From Pseudofrankia inefficax (GTDB taxonomy: Bacteria; Actinomycetota; Actinomycetes; Frankiales; Frankiaceae), in the NCBI RefSeq assembly GCF_000166135.1, contig NC_014666.1, forward strand, positions 6,138,001 through 6,202,000: DNA of 64,000 bases, given 5' to 3'. The notes beneath the pieces were generated by a model. The model saw only the letters and a program-made list of their open reading frames with translations, was not told where the DNA came from and made no database searches. The position numbers were made by a program, and so were the translations under genes. The stretch's first letter is position 1, and every line of letters starts with the position of its first letter. Positions 1 through 7,887 of the stretch are shown here, piece after piece.

Positions 1-829
1 AGCGCGTCGCCGCCCGGTCCGCGTCGAGGACGATCGAGCCCTCCGCCAGCCTCGGACGCGACTCGACGGAACCGTCCGAGCCGGCGGCCCGCAGCGGTTC
101 GGGCGTCGGGGCCAGCCGCGCGGACGGCGCGGTCGACACGGCGGTCGACGCGCGCGGGTCGGTCATCGCGGGCGACGCGGGCGAGCCGGTCACGGCGGGC
201 AGCCGACGGTCGGAGGCGGCCCGCTGCCAGGCGGCGGCCGCGCACATTCCGGCCAGGCACACCACGATCCCCGCGACGGCGGCCAGCAGCGCGACCTCGC
301 CGTAGCTGAGCCGATGCGCACGGGCCCGTGGGGGCTCGGCGTGCCGCCCTGGCCGCGTGCGGGACGGCCACCCGGCCTGCTGGCCCGGCGGCGGAGGCTT
401 ACCCCGGGAGGGGGCCGGGCCGGGGCGTCGGCCGGTCTCGGCCGGGTCGGGCCGAGGCGGCACCGGGCCCGAACGAGCCGGCCCCGCGCTCGAGTGAGCC
501 GGCACCGGGCCCGGACGGGTCTGCACCGGGCCCGAGACAGCCGGCACGGGACCCGGGCGGGCCGGGGCCGGGCGGGCCGGGTTCGCGACCGGGCCCTGTC
601 GCGCCGGGGTCGCGCCGGGGGCCGCGTCCGCCGTGGGTTCGAGCCAGGGCTGCCGGCCCCGGTCGAGCACGAACGACGTCAGTGTCTCGGCGTCCGCGAT
701 GTCCACGTCCTCGGCCGACCGGACGGCGGCGCCGTCCGCGTCCTGCGCGGCCGAACGCTGACCTGTCTCGCCCGACGCCAGCCACGGGCGCGCGGCGCCC
801 GCGGCCAGCCGCGGGCCCGGCCGGGTCAT
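1..829 (-). CDS. Proline-rich single-pass membrane protein, 3' end missing
   Basis: An open frame on the minus strand starts at the ATG at 829 and runs off the left edge without a stop (at least 276 residues). The first ~155 residues are rich in Pro, Gly, Ala and Arg with imperfect repeats around SGPV/PGPVP. Then comes a basic stretch and one clear membrane helix (core LLAAVAGIVVCLAGMCAAAA), followed by a Thr/Ser/Pro-rich segment that should lie outside the cell. This suggests an N-in membrane-anchored protein with a long disordered cytoplasmic tail. No catalytic domain is visible in the part present; a sortase or cell-wall protein is possible but unsupported. The frame is supported by strong GC3 bias and by the helix. 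Confidence 0.6.
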   Translation of the reverse strand, partial: MTRPGPRLAAGAARPWLASGETGQRSAAQDADGAAVRSAEDVDIADAETLTSFVLDRGRQPWLEPTADAAPGATPARQGPVANPARPAPARPGPVPAVSGPVQTRPGPVPAHSSAGPARSGPVPPRPDPAETGRRPGPAPSRGKPPPPGQQAGWPSRTRPGRHAEPPRARAHRLSYGEVALLAAVAGIVVCLAGMCAAAAWQRAASDRRLPAVTGSPASPAMTDPRASTAVSTAPSARLAPTPEPLRAAGSDGSVESRPRLAEGSIVLDADRAATR

Positions 830-953
830 GCGGGCCTCATCCGGTCCCCATGGGGATCAGCGTGGCTGGATTCACCCAAAGGCGATTACCTAACGCGCCC
901 GGACAAGTCGTTTGGGTAGTCAACCCTCCCGAAATGCGCACCGGCGACCTTTG

Positions 954-2015
954 TCAGCCCGACGGCACGCGCTCGGGCCGCGCCGGAACCTGGCGCGGAC
1001 CCGCCGGGGCAGCCGGGGCGGGTGGCTGCCGGGTCGCGCGCCGCAGGCTGACGGAGAACAGCGCGAGCTGGTGGACCCGGTACCACAGCAGCCGCGCGGC
1101 CGGCGGGAGGGCGGCCGGCGTCGCGGCCTGGACCTCCGGCCGGGCGCTCCAGCCAGCCAGCTCGGCCCGGGTCGGGACCAGCCAGCGGCGCAGGATGGTG
1201 CGCCGACGCTGCGGCGACGCGGTCCGCAGGATCAGCTGGGCGTTCAGCAGCAGGCTCTGGTCGGCGAGCCAGAGCCTGCTGGTGAAGGGCACCCGCACCG
1301 GCAGCCCGAGCGCGTCCGCGAGCCGCCAGCAGGCCGGCGAGCCGGTCCGCAGCGCCGCGATGACGACCGCCCGGGAATCCAGCTCGTCGGCCACCTCCAG
1401 GGCGGCCCGCCAGGTCGCGAGGTCGAAGGCCGACACGGCGCGGTCGAGGTCCCGGCGGGCGCCCGACGTACGGGCCGGCGCCGCCACGGTGTGCAGGAGC
1501 AGGTGGAAGGCGTGCGCGGGCAGGTCCAGCGCGTCGACGACGGTCCCACCGAGCGCGAACGGCACCCGGTGGCGGGACAGCGTGGCCCACACCCGATCGG
1601 CCGGCGGCGACACGACCGGCAACGTCCAGTGCAGGTCGAGTACCTGGCCGTTCGGATGGCAGTAGGCCTGGGCGTGCGGGCTCGGTTCGCGCGGGCTGTG
1701 GCCGGCGGCCACGGCGACCGCCCGGGCCGCGGCCAGCCGACCGGAGGCGACGAGCAGGTCGCAGTCGGCCCGTGGCCGGTGCTCGCCGGGGTAGAGCCGC
1801 TGCGCCGTGACCGGTCCCTTGAGCAGGATCGGCCGGATTCCGGCCTGGTGCAGACGTTCGATCAGCACGGCGTCGGCGGCGTCGTGCACCAGCTCCGCCG
1901 CCGCGCGGGCGACCCGGCGCGCCAGGTCCCCGGCCCGGGGACCGCCCGGCTCCGGGCTGGGGTGGCCCCCGGCGGCCGTCTCGCCGGCGGCGGACGGCGC
2001 TGTTGGCACGGACAT
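954..2015 (-). CDS. Nucleotidyltransferase family protein (NTP_transf_5-like) of the lasso cluster
   Basis: A 353-residue protein. The segment IRPILLKGPVTAQRLYPGEH followed by PRADCDLLV matches the minimal nucleotidyltransferase fold of the NTP_transf_5 type (LKG, then R-x-x-x-D-x-D-L-like metal site). Such proteins often sit in lasso-peptide and other RiPP clusters, where a tailoring role is assumed. It is divergent from the PqqD/protease/cyclase genes with 346 bp between, so it probably belongs to the same cluster. The ATG at 2015 is preceded by GGGGAG at good spacing. The C-terminal ~25 residues are Pro/Ala-rich. The substrate is unknown. Confidence 0.8.
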   Translation of the reverse strand: MSVPTAPSAAGETAAGGHPSPEPGGPRAGDLARRVARAAAELVHDAADAVLIERLHQAGIRPILLKGPVTAQRLYPGEHRPRADCDLLVASGRLAAARAVAVAAGHSPREPSPHAQAYCHPNGQVLDLHWTLPVVSPPADRVWATLSRHRVPFALGGTVVDALDLPAHAFHLLLHTVAAPARTSGARRDLDRAVSAFDLATWRAALEVADELDSRAVVIAALRTGSPACWRLADALGLPVRVPFTSRLWLADQSLLLNAQLILRTASPQRRRTILRRWLVPTRAELAGWSARPEVQAATPAALPPAARLLWYRVHQLALFSVSLRRATRQPPAPAAPAGPRQVPARPERVPSG

Positions 2016-2361
2016 CGTCGCTCCCCTGGTCGCCAGCCCCGGCCGGATGTGCCCGCATCGTCACGGCGACCCGAGCGCACCGCCCCTGCCCACCGGCCGC
2101 GGCGGGCCGGCCCGAGATCCCCGATCTCGGGCACCGGCCGCCGCCCGCCGGATGTCACCCTACGACATCATCGATTACTGAACGTATCAGATCAACGATG
2201 CAGCGAAACGACCCGCGCCGTTGGGACACGCACGCGCGCCGATGTGTCGATGGCGAGTGTCGACACCTCACTCTCTGCATCCAGGATGCTTTCATTCTCG
2301 CTGCCAGGAGAACCGTGGCGGCCGTGCGTGCGCCGCCCCCGCGACCGTGACGGAGGTCTGG
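2016..2361. other. Divergent intergenic region of the lasso cluster
   Basis: This 346-bp gap separates the divergent nucleotidyltransferase and PqqD-like genes. The lasso precursor would be expected here. Reading all six frames I found no peptide with a Y-x-x-P leader motif, Thr at -2 and an acidic residue at core position 7-9. The longest small frame, 2198-2350 (+), would encode a 50-residue peptide without a ribosome-binding site and without acidic residues in its tail. The region must hold both promoters. A perfect 9-bp hairpin at 2111-2131 is the one clear structure. Confidence 0.5.
2111..2131. promoter_or_regulatory. Perfect inverted repeat between divergent lasso genes
   Basis: The arms CCCGAGATC and GATCTCGGG are separated by CCC. 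It lies about 95 bp upstream of the nucleotidyltransferase start and 230 bp upstream of the PqqD-like start, with no T-run. An operator is more likely than a terminator. No regulator gene is encoded nearby. Confidence 0.35.
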
Positions 2362-2787
2362 ATGCCGGACGGCAGCCAGCAGGCACCAGCAGGCCCGCGC
2401 CCGGCGATCGGCGACGCCGGCCCGCGCCAGGCCACGGGCCACGCGGACCAGCGCCAGCCGGGTGGCGGGCCGGGCACCGACCGGGCCGACGACCACGACG
2501 AGGTCCGGATCGGGCCCGGCGTGCAGGCCGCCGACATCGGTGGCGAGATCGTCCTGCTGCATCCGGACGACGGCGCGTACTTCGCGCTGAACGAGACCGG
2601 AGCCCAGCTCTGGCGTCAGCTCAGCCCGACGGGGGTGCCTCGGGGCGCGGCCGTCCGCCGGGCCGCGGCGACGGTCAGCGACGGCTGGCTCATCGACCAG
2701 CCGCACGCCGAGCGCGACCTGCGCGAGCTCCTGGACGAGCTGGCCCGCCGCCGTCTCGTCACGGTCACTCCCCGACCGGCGACATGA
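2362..2787 (+). CDS. PqqD-like RiPP recognition element (lasso B1)
   Basis: A 141-residue protein. The C-terminal ~95 residues are a PqqD domain: a strand pair around GGEIVLLHPDDGAYFALN, then helices with ETGAQLW and a C-terminal LLDELARRRLV. In lasso biosynthesis this protein binds the leader peptide and presents it to the protease. The first ~50 residues are a disordered Gln/Pro/Gly-rich extension not usual for stand-alone B1 proteins (about 85-90 residues); no later ATG or GTG precedes the domain, and ATG 2362 has GGAGG six bases upstream, so the extension seems real. Its stop overlaps the start of the next gene (ATGA), a translationally coupled operon. Confidence 0.85.
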   Translation: MPDGSQQAPAGPRPAIGDAGPRQATGHADQRQPGGGPGTDRADDHDEVRIGPGVQAADIGGEIVLLHPDDGAYFALNETGAQLWRQLSPTGVPRGAAVRRAAATVSDGWLIDQPHAERDLRELLDELARRRLVTVTPRPAT

Positions 2788-3266
2788 CCTCGGCCGGCGC
2801 CGCGGTGGCGCCGGGCCGGGCGCCCGAGGCGTGGGACCGGGTGGTGCGGGCGCAGCTGTGGCTCGCCGCCGGGCTGGTGGAGATCGCGCTGCGCCACCGC
2901 CGGGTGCCGGACCTGGTCGCCGCCGCCGGCCGCGCCGCCGCATCACCCGCCGCGCGCTGGTACCCGGCGGGGCGCCGGGCGCTCACCGGCACCCGGCTGG
3001 ACGAGCTCGCCGCCGACTCCGGCGCGTTCTGGCGAGGCGACTCCGCGTGCCTGTCCAGGTCTCTCCTGCGCGGCTGGCTCGCCGCGACCGCCGGTCGCCG
3101 CGTGGCCCTCGTCGTCGGCGTCCGCCGCCAGCCGGGCACCCCGTTCGCGGCGCACGCCTGGCTGGAGGTGGACGGGGCGGTGCACGCCGAGGAGCAGGAC
3201 CCCACCCTCACCTACCACCCGATCGCGACCTATCCGCTCGCCGAGCAGCGGAGGGCATCGACATGA
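2784..3266 (+). CDS. Lasso peptide leader protease (B2, transglutaminase-like fold)
   Basis: A 160-residue protein of the lasso B2 family, a cysteine protease that removes the leader before macrolactam formation. The catalytic Cys is residue 89 in ACLSRSLL and the His is residue 124 in AHAWLEV, both in the family's expected context (CLxRSL, AHAWxE). The start ATG overlaps the upstream stop and the stop overlaps the downstream start (ATGA both times), so the three maturation genes form one tight operon. Length is typical for an actinobacterial split B2. Confidence 0.9.
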   Translation: MTSAGAAVAPGRAPEAWDRVVRAQLWLAAGLVEIALRHRRVPDLVAAAGRAAASPAARWYPAGRRALTGTRLDELAADSGAFWRGDSACLSRSLLRGWLAATAGRRVALVVGVRRQPGTPFAAHAWLEVDGAVHAEEQDPTLTYHPIATYPLAEQRRAST

Positions 3267-5239
3267 CGTTCTGCGCCGAGTTCCGCCTCGACGGCCAGCC
3301 GCCGACGACCGCGCTCGTCGAACGGATGCTCGCCGCCTCCAGCACTCCCATCGGCGGCGGCGTGCGCGCCTTCGTCGTCGGGCCGCTGGCCGTCGCGGCC
3401 GCGGCGGGCCCGGCGCTCGGGCCCGGCGCGGACGTCACCCGGACCGCCGGCGGCCTGCTCGCCGTCGTCGACGGCTGGTCACCGCCCGTGGCCGGACTCG
3501 CGGCGGACCCCGACGGCGCTGCTCTGGACCCACGTCGTGCCTCTGGCCAGCTCGCCGCCGCCTGGACCCGGTTCGGAGCCTTCGGCCTCGACCGGCTGCT
3601 CGGGGACTGGGCCGCGCTCGTGTTCGAGCAGCGGACCGGGCGGCTGGTGCTGGCCCGGTCCCCGCGCAGCATGCGCACGCTCGTGCTGCGCCCCGGAGCC
3701 GACCGGGTGCTGGTCGCCACGGGCCTCGCCCAGCTGCGGGCGGCTGGGCCGGCGTTCGAGGTGAACCAGACCGTGCTCGCGGAGACGCTCCTGCACAGCC
3801 CGACCACGGAGCACGAGACGCTCGTGCGCGGCGTCGAGCGGGTACCGGCCGGCCACCTCGTCAGGATCGAGGCGCGGGCCGGCGAGCGGCCCAGCCGCCG
3901 TGCCTACAGCTCGCTGTACGCCCTCGTTCCACCGCTGGCGGCCGAGCCCGTCGAAACGGCGGCCGCCCGGGTCAGGCCGGCGCTCTGGGCGGCCGTCGCG
4001 GACGCCGCCCGGTGCGGCTCGGCGAACCCCGGCCCGGACCTGGCCTCGACCCAACCCGGCCCGGAGCTGGCGGCGTCGAGCACCGGTCCGGGCCGCGCCG
4101 GGGCGGGCACCGGGCTGGTCGCCGTCGGGCTGTCCGGCGGGGTCGATTCGAGCGCCGTGACCGGGATCGCCGCCCGGCTCGCCGCCGCGGGCGGCCTCGG
4201 CCCCGATGGCTCCGCGCGGCTGCTGCCGATCAGCATGGTCTTCCCGGGGGAGCCGCACGACGAGTCGCGGTGGATCGACGCGGTCGAGGAGCACACCGGG
4301 GTCCCGGTGCTCCGGGTGAAGCCCGACGCCTACGACTGGGACCGCTGGCGCGCCTGGACCGCCACGACGGGTGAGCTGCCGCCCTGGGCCAACCTCGCCC
4401 TGGCCGACGCCGTCCGCGCGGCCGCGCGCCGCGAGGGCGTCACGGTGCTGCTGTCCGGCGAGGGCGGCGACGACTGGTTCAGGGGCGGGCGCGGCCACTG
4501 GCCGGACCTGCTGCGGGCCGGCCGGCTGGCCACGCTGCGCCGGCAGATCGGCCCGGTCGGCGGCCCGCGCGGGCTGCTGGCCAAGGCGCGCACGGCCCGC
4601 GCGCTGGCCGCCGCCGCGGCGAGCGCCCACACGGCGGGGCCGCCGTCCGTGGTGCCGCCGTGGATCCGGCCGCAGTGGCTGCGCCCGCTGTACCTGACCG
4701 ACCGGCTCGCGGTGGCGACTGCGGCCGACACGGCGGCGTTCGCCTCGGCCGACCATCGGAGGCGCTGGGTCCCCGCGGCATACCGGGACGCGACGCCGCT
4801 GGTCGACACGGCGCGGACGTTCTACGCGAGCGCCGGCATCGACTGGCGCCATCCGCTGCACGACCGGCGGGTGATCGAGGCCGCGCTGTCGACCCCGGGC
4901 GCGACGATGTACCGGCGCGACCTGACCAAGCCCGTGCTGCGGGCCGCGGCGGGCGACGTGCTGGCGCCGGTGGTCCGCGACCGCGCGGGCCGTGCGCACT
5001 TCCTGCACGCGCTGGCCGACGCGGTCGACGGGGCGGGCGGCCTGCGGGCGCTGCTGGCCGGCGGGCCGCTCGCGGGCGCCGGCTGGGTCGACGTCGACGC
5101 CGCGACCAGCTGCTGGGACGCCGCCGTGGCCGCGCTGCGCCGCGGCCAGCGGCCGCCGGTGCCCGAGCACGGACTGGTGGCCCTCTGGCCCGTCGTCGCG
5201 GCCGACACCTGGCTCGCGCACAGCGGGGTGCGCCTGTGA
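3263..5239 (+). CDS. Lasso peptide macrolactam synthetase (asparagine-synthetase-like, lasso C)
   Basis: A 658-residue homologue of asparagine synthase B. The N-terminal ~190 residues resemble the class II glutaminase fold, but the nucleophile Cys at position 2 is absent, as in lasso cyclases. The C-terminal synthetase domain has the PPi-binding loop SGGVDSSAV at residues ~291-299 and a second conserved stretch LLSGEGGDDWF. The family adenylates an Asp or Glu side chain in the core and joins it to the N-terminal amine. It contains a long Ala/Pro/Gly-rich insert between the domains (about residues 245-285). It is last in the operon and converges on hisH, with 25 bp between them. Confidence 0.9.
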   Translation: MTFCAEFRLDGQPPTTALVERMLAASSTPIGGGVRAFVVGPLAVAAAAGPALGPGADVTRTAGGLLAVVDGWSPPVAGLAADPDGAALDPRRASGQLAAAWTRFGAFGLDRLLGDWAALVFEQRTGRLVLARSPRSMRTLVLRPGADRVLVATGLAQLRAAGPAFEVNQTVLAETLLHSPTTEHETLVRGVERVPAGHLVRIEARAGERPSRRAYSSLYALVPPLAAEPVETAAARVRPALWAAVADAARCGSANPGPDLASTQPGPELAASSTGPGRAGAGTGLVAVGLSGGVDSSAVTGIAARLAAAGGLGPDGSARLLPISMVFPGEPHDESRWIDAVEEHTGVPVLRVKPDAYDWDRWRAWTATTGELPPWANLALADAVRAAARREGVTVLLSGEGGDDWFRGGRGHWPDLLRAGRLATLRRQIGPVGGPRGLLAKARTARALAAAAASAHTAGPPSVVPPWIRPQWLRPLYLTDRLAVATAADTAAFASADHRRRWVPAAYRDATPLVDTARTFYASAGIDWRHPLHDRRVIEAALSTPGATMYRRDLTKPVLRAAAGDVLAPVVRDRAGRAHFLHALADAVDGAGGLRALLAGGPLAGAGWVDVDAATSCWDAAVAALRRGQRPPVPEHGLVALWPVVAADTWLAHSGVRL

Positions 5240-5264
5240 CGGCCGGTCGGGCCCGGTCCGGCGG

Positions 5265-5879
5265 TCAGCCCAGCGTGCGCAGCCAGTTCGCGAGGACGTG
5301 CGCGCCCGCGTCGCCGGACTTCTCCGGGTGGAACTGGGTGGCGCACAACGCGCCCCGCTCGACCGCGGCGGCGAACGGCTCGCCGTGCTCGGCGGTCGTG
5401 TCCCCGGCCGAGAGATCGGGTTTGGCCGCGTAGGAATGCACGAAGTAGAACCGGGTCTCGGCCGGCAGCCCGGCGAACAGCGTCGAGCCGGCCGGCGCCG
5501 TCACGGTGTTCCAGCCCATGTGCGGCAGGATCGGGGCGGCCAGCCGGCGGACCTCGCCGGCCAGCAGCCCGAGGCCCTCGGTCCGCACGCCGTGCTCGTC
5601 GCCCAGGTCGTAGAGGATCTGCATGCCCACGCAGATCCCGAGCACCGGCCGGCCGGCCGCCACCCGGGCCCGGACCGCCGGACCGGCGCCGATCCGGTCC
5701 ACGCCCGCCATGCAGGCCGCGTACGCGCCCACCCCTGGCACGACGAGACCGTCCGCCTCGGCCGCCGCGGCGAGGTCGGCGGTGACGGTGACGGTGGCGC
5801 CGACCCGCTCGACGGCCCGCTGGGCCGAGCGCAGGTTGCCCGAACCGTAGTCGAGCACGACGACGTTCGGCTGGCTCAT
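5265..5879 (-). CDS. hisH: Imidazole glycerol phosphate synthase, glutaminase subunit
   Basis: A 204-residue class I glutamine amidotransferase that supplies ammonia to HisF in histidine biosynthesis. The nucleophile is Cys83 in GICVGMQ; the His-Glu pair is in HPEKSG. The N-terminus VVVLDYGSGNLRS is typical of HisH, so the ATG at 5879 was chosen; longer in-frame starts run back through the tandem repeat at 5908-5979 and are rejected. It follows hisB by 85 bp. The usual downstream partners (priA/hisA, hisF) are absent: the lasso operon converges here. Confidence 0.95.
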   Translation of the reverse strand: MSQPNVVVLDYGSGNLRSAQRAVERVGATVTVTADLAAAAEADGLVVPGVGAYAACMAGVDRIGAGPAVRARVAAGRPVLGICVGMQILYDLGDEHGVRTEGLGLLAGEVRRLAAPILPHMGWNTVTAPAGSTLFAGLPAETRFYFVHSYAAKPDLSAGDTTAEHGEPFAAAVERGALCATQFHPEKSGDAGAHVLANWLRTLG

Positions 5880-5907
5880 CGCGCCGTCCCGGCAGGCCGA
5901 CGGCTCG

Positions 5908-5979
5908 GCCGGAGGGTCACAGGCCGCCCTTGCCGGAGGGTCACAGGCCGCTCTTGCCGGAGGGTCACAGGACGCCCTT
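5908..5979. repeat. 24-bp tandem repeat x3 containing the hisB stop codon
   Basis: Three units (5908-5931, 5932-5955, 5956-5979) differ at only two or three bases; the unit contains GGAGGGTCACAGG. The unit nearest hisB contains the hisB stop (TCA at 5965-5967), so the array looks like a tandem duplication of the last bases of hisB plus the following sequence. It fills most of the hisB-hisH gap. Confidence 0.85.
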
Positions 5980-6558
5980 GGTCGAGGGCACCCCGGTGAC
6001 CCGGGCGTCGTAGGCCACCGCGTCACGCATCGCGCGGGCGACCGCCTTGAACTGCGCCTCGACGACGTGATGGGCGTTGCGCCCGGACAGCACCCGCACG
6101 TGCAGAGCGATCCGCGCCGCCGCGGTCATCGACTCGAAGATGTGCCGGGTCAGCGTCGTGTCGTAGCTGCCGATCATCGGTGCGAGGTCCGGCTCGACGT
6201 GCACGCAGTACGGCCGCCCGGACAGGTCGACGGCCACCTGCACCAGCGCCTCGTCCAGCGGCACCATCGCGTCACCGAACCGGCGGATGCCGACCTTGTC
6301 CCCGAGGGCGGCCCGCAGCGCCTCGCCGAACGCGATCGAGGTGTCCTCGACGGTGTGGTGGGCGTCGATGTGCAGGTCGCCCCTGGTCCGCACGGTCAGG
6401 TCGAAGCCGCCGTGCTTGCCGAGCTGGGCGAGCATGTGGTCGTAGAAGCCCACGCCGGTCTCGACGGAGCAGACGCCCGCCCCGTCGAGGTCCAGCTCGA
6501 CCAGAACGTCCGACTCCAGCGTCTTGCGCTCGATCCGGGCGGTCCGCGTTCCTGCCAT
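5965..6558 (-). CDS. hisB: Imidazoleglycerol-phosphate dehydratase
   Basis: A 197-residue monofunctional IGPD (no phosphatase domain), catalysing the sixth step of histidine synthesis. The manganese-binding motifs are intact: [31 protein letters not shown], and the C-terminal repeats RHIFESM and [12 protein letters not shown]. The ATG at 6558 lies 5 bp after the hisC stop with AGGGG just upstream. Its stop lies in the tandem repeat at 5908-5979. Confidence 0.95.
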   Translation of the reverse strand: MAGTRTARIERKTLESDVLVELDLDGAGVCSVETGVGFYDHMLAQLGKHGGFDLTVRTRGDLHIDAHHTVEDTSIAFGEALRAALGDKVGIRRFGDAMVPLDEALVQVAVDLSGRPYCVHVEPDLAPMIGSYDTTLTRHIFESMTAAARIALHVRVLSGRNAHHVVEAQFKAVARAMRDAVAYDARVTGVPSTKGVL

Positions 6559-6563
6559 GTCCC

Positions 6564-7802
6564 CTACTCCCCCGCCAGCAGCGACGGGCTGGCGGCCAGC
6601 ACGGCGCGCAGCGCGTTGACGAACGCGTCCATCTCGCCGGGCAGGCCGGCGGTGACCCGCAGCCAGCCGGGCAGGCCGAGGTCCCGGACCAGCACACCGG
6701 CGTCCAGCAGCCCCTGCCAGACCGCGCGCTGGTCGCTGAACAGCCCGAACAGCACGAAGTTCGCGTCCGACGGGACGACCCGCACGCCGAGCGTCGGCAG
6801 CTCGTCCACGATCCGGTCGCGCTGGGCCTTGACCGCCTCGACGGTGCCGAGCAGCTCGTCGGCGTGCGCGAGCGCGGTCCGCGCCACCGCCTGGGTGAAC
6901 GACGACAGGTGGTACGGCAGCCGGACGAGCTGCAGCGCGTCGACGACGGCCGGGTGCGCGGCCAGGTAGCCGACCCGGGCGCCGGCCAGCGCGAACGCCT
7001 TGCTCATCGTCCGGGTGACGACCAGCTTCGGCTGCTCGGGCAGCAGCGTCAGCGCGCTGGGCACCCCCGACCGGCGGAACTCGCCGTAGGCCTCGTCGAC
7101 GACGACCATGCAGCCGCCGATCTCCTCGGCCGCGACGCAGACCGCCTTGACGACGTCCAGCGGCAGCGCGGTGGCCGTCGGGTTGTTCGGCGAGCACAGG
7201 AACACCACGGACGGCTGGTGGCGGCGGACCGCGTCGGCCGCGGCGACCGGGTCGATCGTGTAGTCGTCGGACCGGTCCTCGGCGATCCACTGGGTCGCCG
7301 TGGCCAGCGAGATCAGCCGGTGCATCGAGTACGACGGCTCGAAGCCGAGCGCGCGCCGGCCCGGGCCACCGAACGCCTGCAGCAGCTGCTGGAGGACCTC
7401 GTTGGAGCCGTTGGCCGCCCAGAGCTGGCTGGTGTGCAGCCCGAAGCCGGCGTCCGGGGTCAGGTAGTAGGCCAGGTCGGCGCGCAGCGCCTCGGCCTCC
7501 CGCTCCGGGTAGCGGTTGGCCTCCGTGGCCGCGAGCGTCGAGGCCTTGCCCAGCGCGTCCACCAGCTCGGCCGACGGGGCGTACGGGTTCTCGTTGGTGT
7601 TCAGCCGCACGGCGACGTCCAGCTGGGGCGCGCCGTACGGCGACCGGCCGCGCAGGTCGTCGCGCAGCGGCAGGCTGTCGAGGGTCACCGGCCGCCAGGG
7701 CCGGTCCGTCGACGTCGTCTCGTCCGGGCGCCGGGCGCTGACCCGCACGACCGGGCGGCCCGACCCGAACACGTCCACGTTGTCGCGGCTCAGGGGGCTC
7801 AC
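6564..7802 (-). CDS. hisC: Histidinol-phosphate aminotransferase
   Basis: A class I/II PLP aminotransferase of histidine synthesis. The PLP lysine is in [16 protein letters not shown]; other family marks are NTNENPYAP near the N-terminus and SPNNPTA. The domain proper begins at [20 protein letters not shown]. The frame is open upstream to a GTG at 7802 that overlaps the stop of a 30-codon frame (GTGA); that gives 412 residues with an extra ~38-residue N-terminus. A GTG at 7688 (VTLDSLPL, 374 residues) gives the normal family length and may be the true start; neither has a strong ribosome-binding site. It lies between hisD and hisB in one operon. Confidence 0.85.
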   Translation of the reverse strand: MSPLSRDNVDVFGSGRPVVRVSARRPDETTSTDRPWRPVTLDSLPLRDDLRGRSPYGAPQLDVAVRLNTNENPYAPSAELVDALGKASTLAATEANRYPEREAEALRADLAYYLTPDAGFGLHTSQLWAANGSNEVLQQLLQAFGGPGRRALGFEPSYSMHRLISLATATQWIAEDRSDDYTIDPVAAADAVRRHQPSVVFLCSPNNPTATALPLDVVKAVCVAAEEIGGCMVVVDEAYGEFRRSGVPSALTLLPEQPKLVVTRTMSKAFALAGARVGYLAAHPAVVDALQLVRLPYHLSSFTQAVARTALAHADELLGTVEAVKAQRDRIVDELPTLGVRVVPSDANFVLFGLFSDQRAVWQGLLDAGVLVRDLGLPGWLRVTAGLPGEMDAFVNALRAVLAASPSLLAGE

Positions 7803-7887
7803 CGGGACACCGCCTGCGTCTGCTGGGGTCCGAACGCCGGGGCGGCGTGGCCGGTGGCCTGGACTCGGGAACTGGTCGTGGGCCTCG

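Noticed and set aside
886-953. Minus-strand peptide end GAHFGRVDYPNDLSGRVR, which looks like a lasso core (Gly1, Asp8)
   Set aside because: It lies in a frame overlapping the nucleotidyltransferase 3' end, with no start codon or leader in reach and no Thr at -2; G-x6-D occurs often by chance.
328-1665. Long plus-strand frames over the left 3 kb
   Set aside because: They are antisense shadows of the minus-strand membrane protein and nucleotidyltransferase genes, with no family features and stretches of Arg/Pro/Gly typical of wrong frames in GC-rich DNA.
2198-2350. 50-codon frame just before the PqqD-like gene as lasso precursor
   Set aside because: Position and size fit, but there is no ribosome-binding site, no Y-x-x-P leader motif, and the last 13 residues (after RRT) have no Asp or Glu for a ring.
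5908-5979. CRISPR-like array
   Set aside because: Units are head-to-tail without spacers and there are no cas genes; the same holds for the arrays at 14961, 35666 and 53318.
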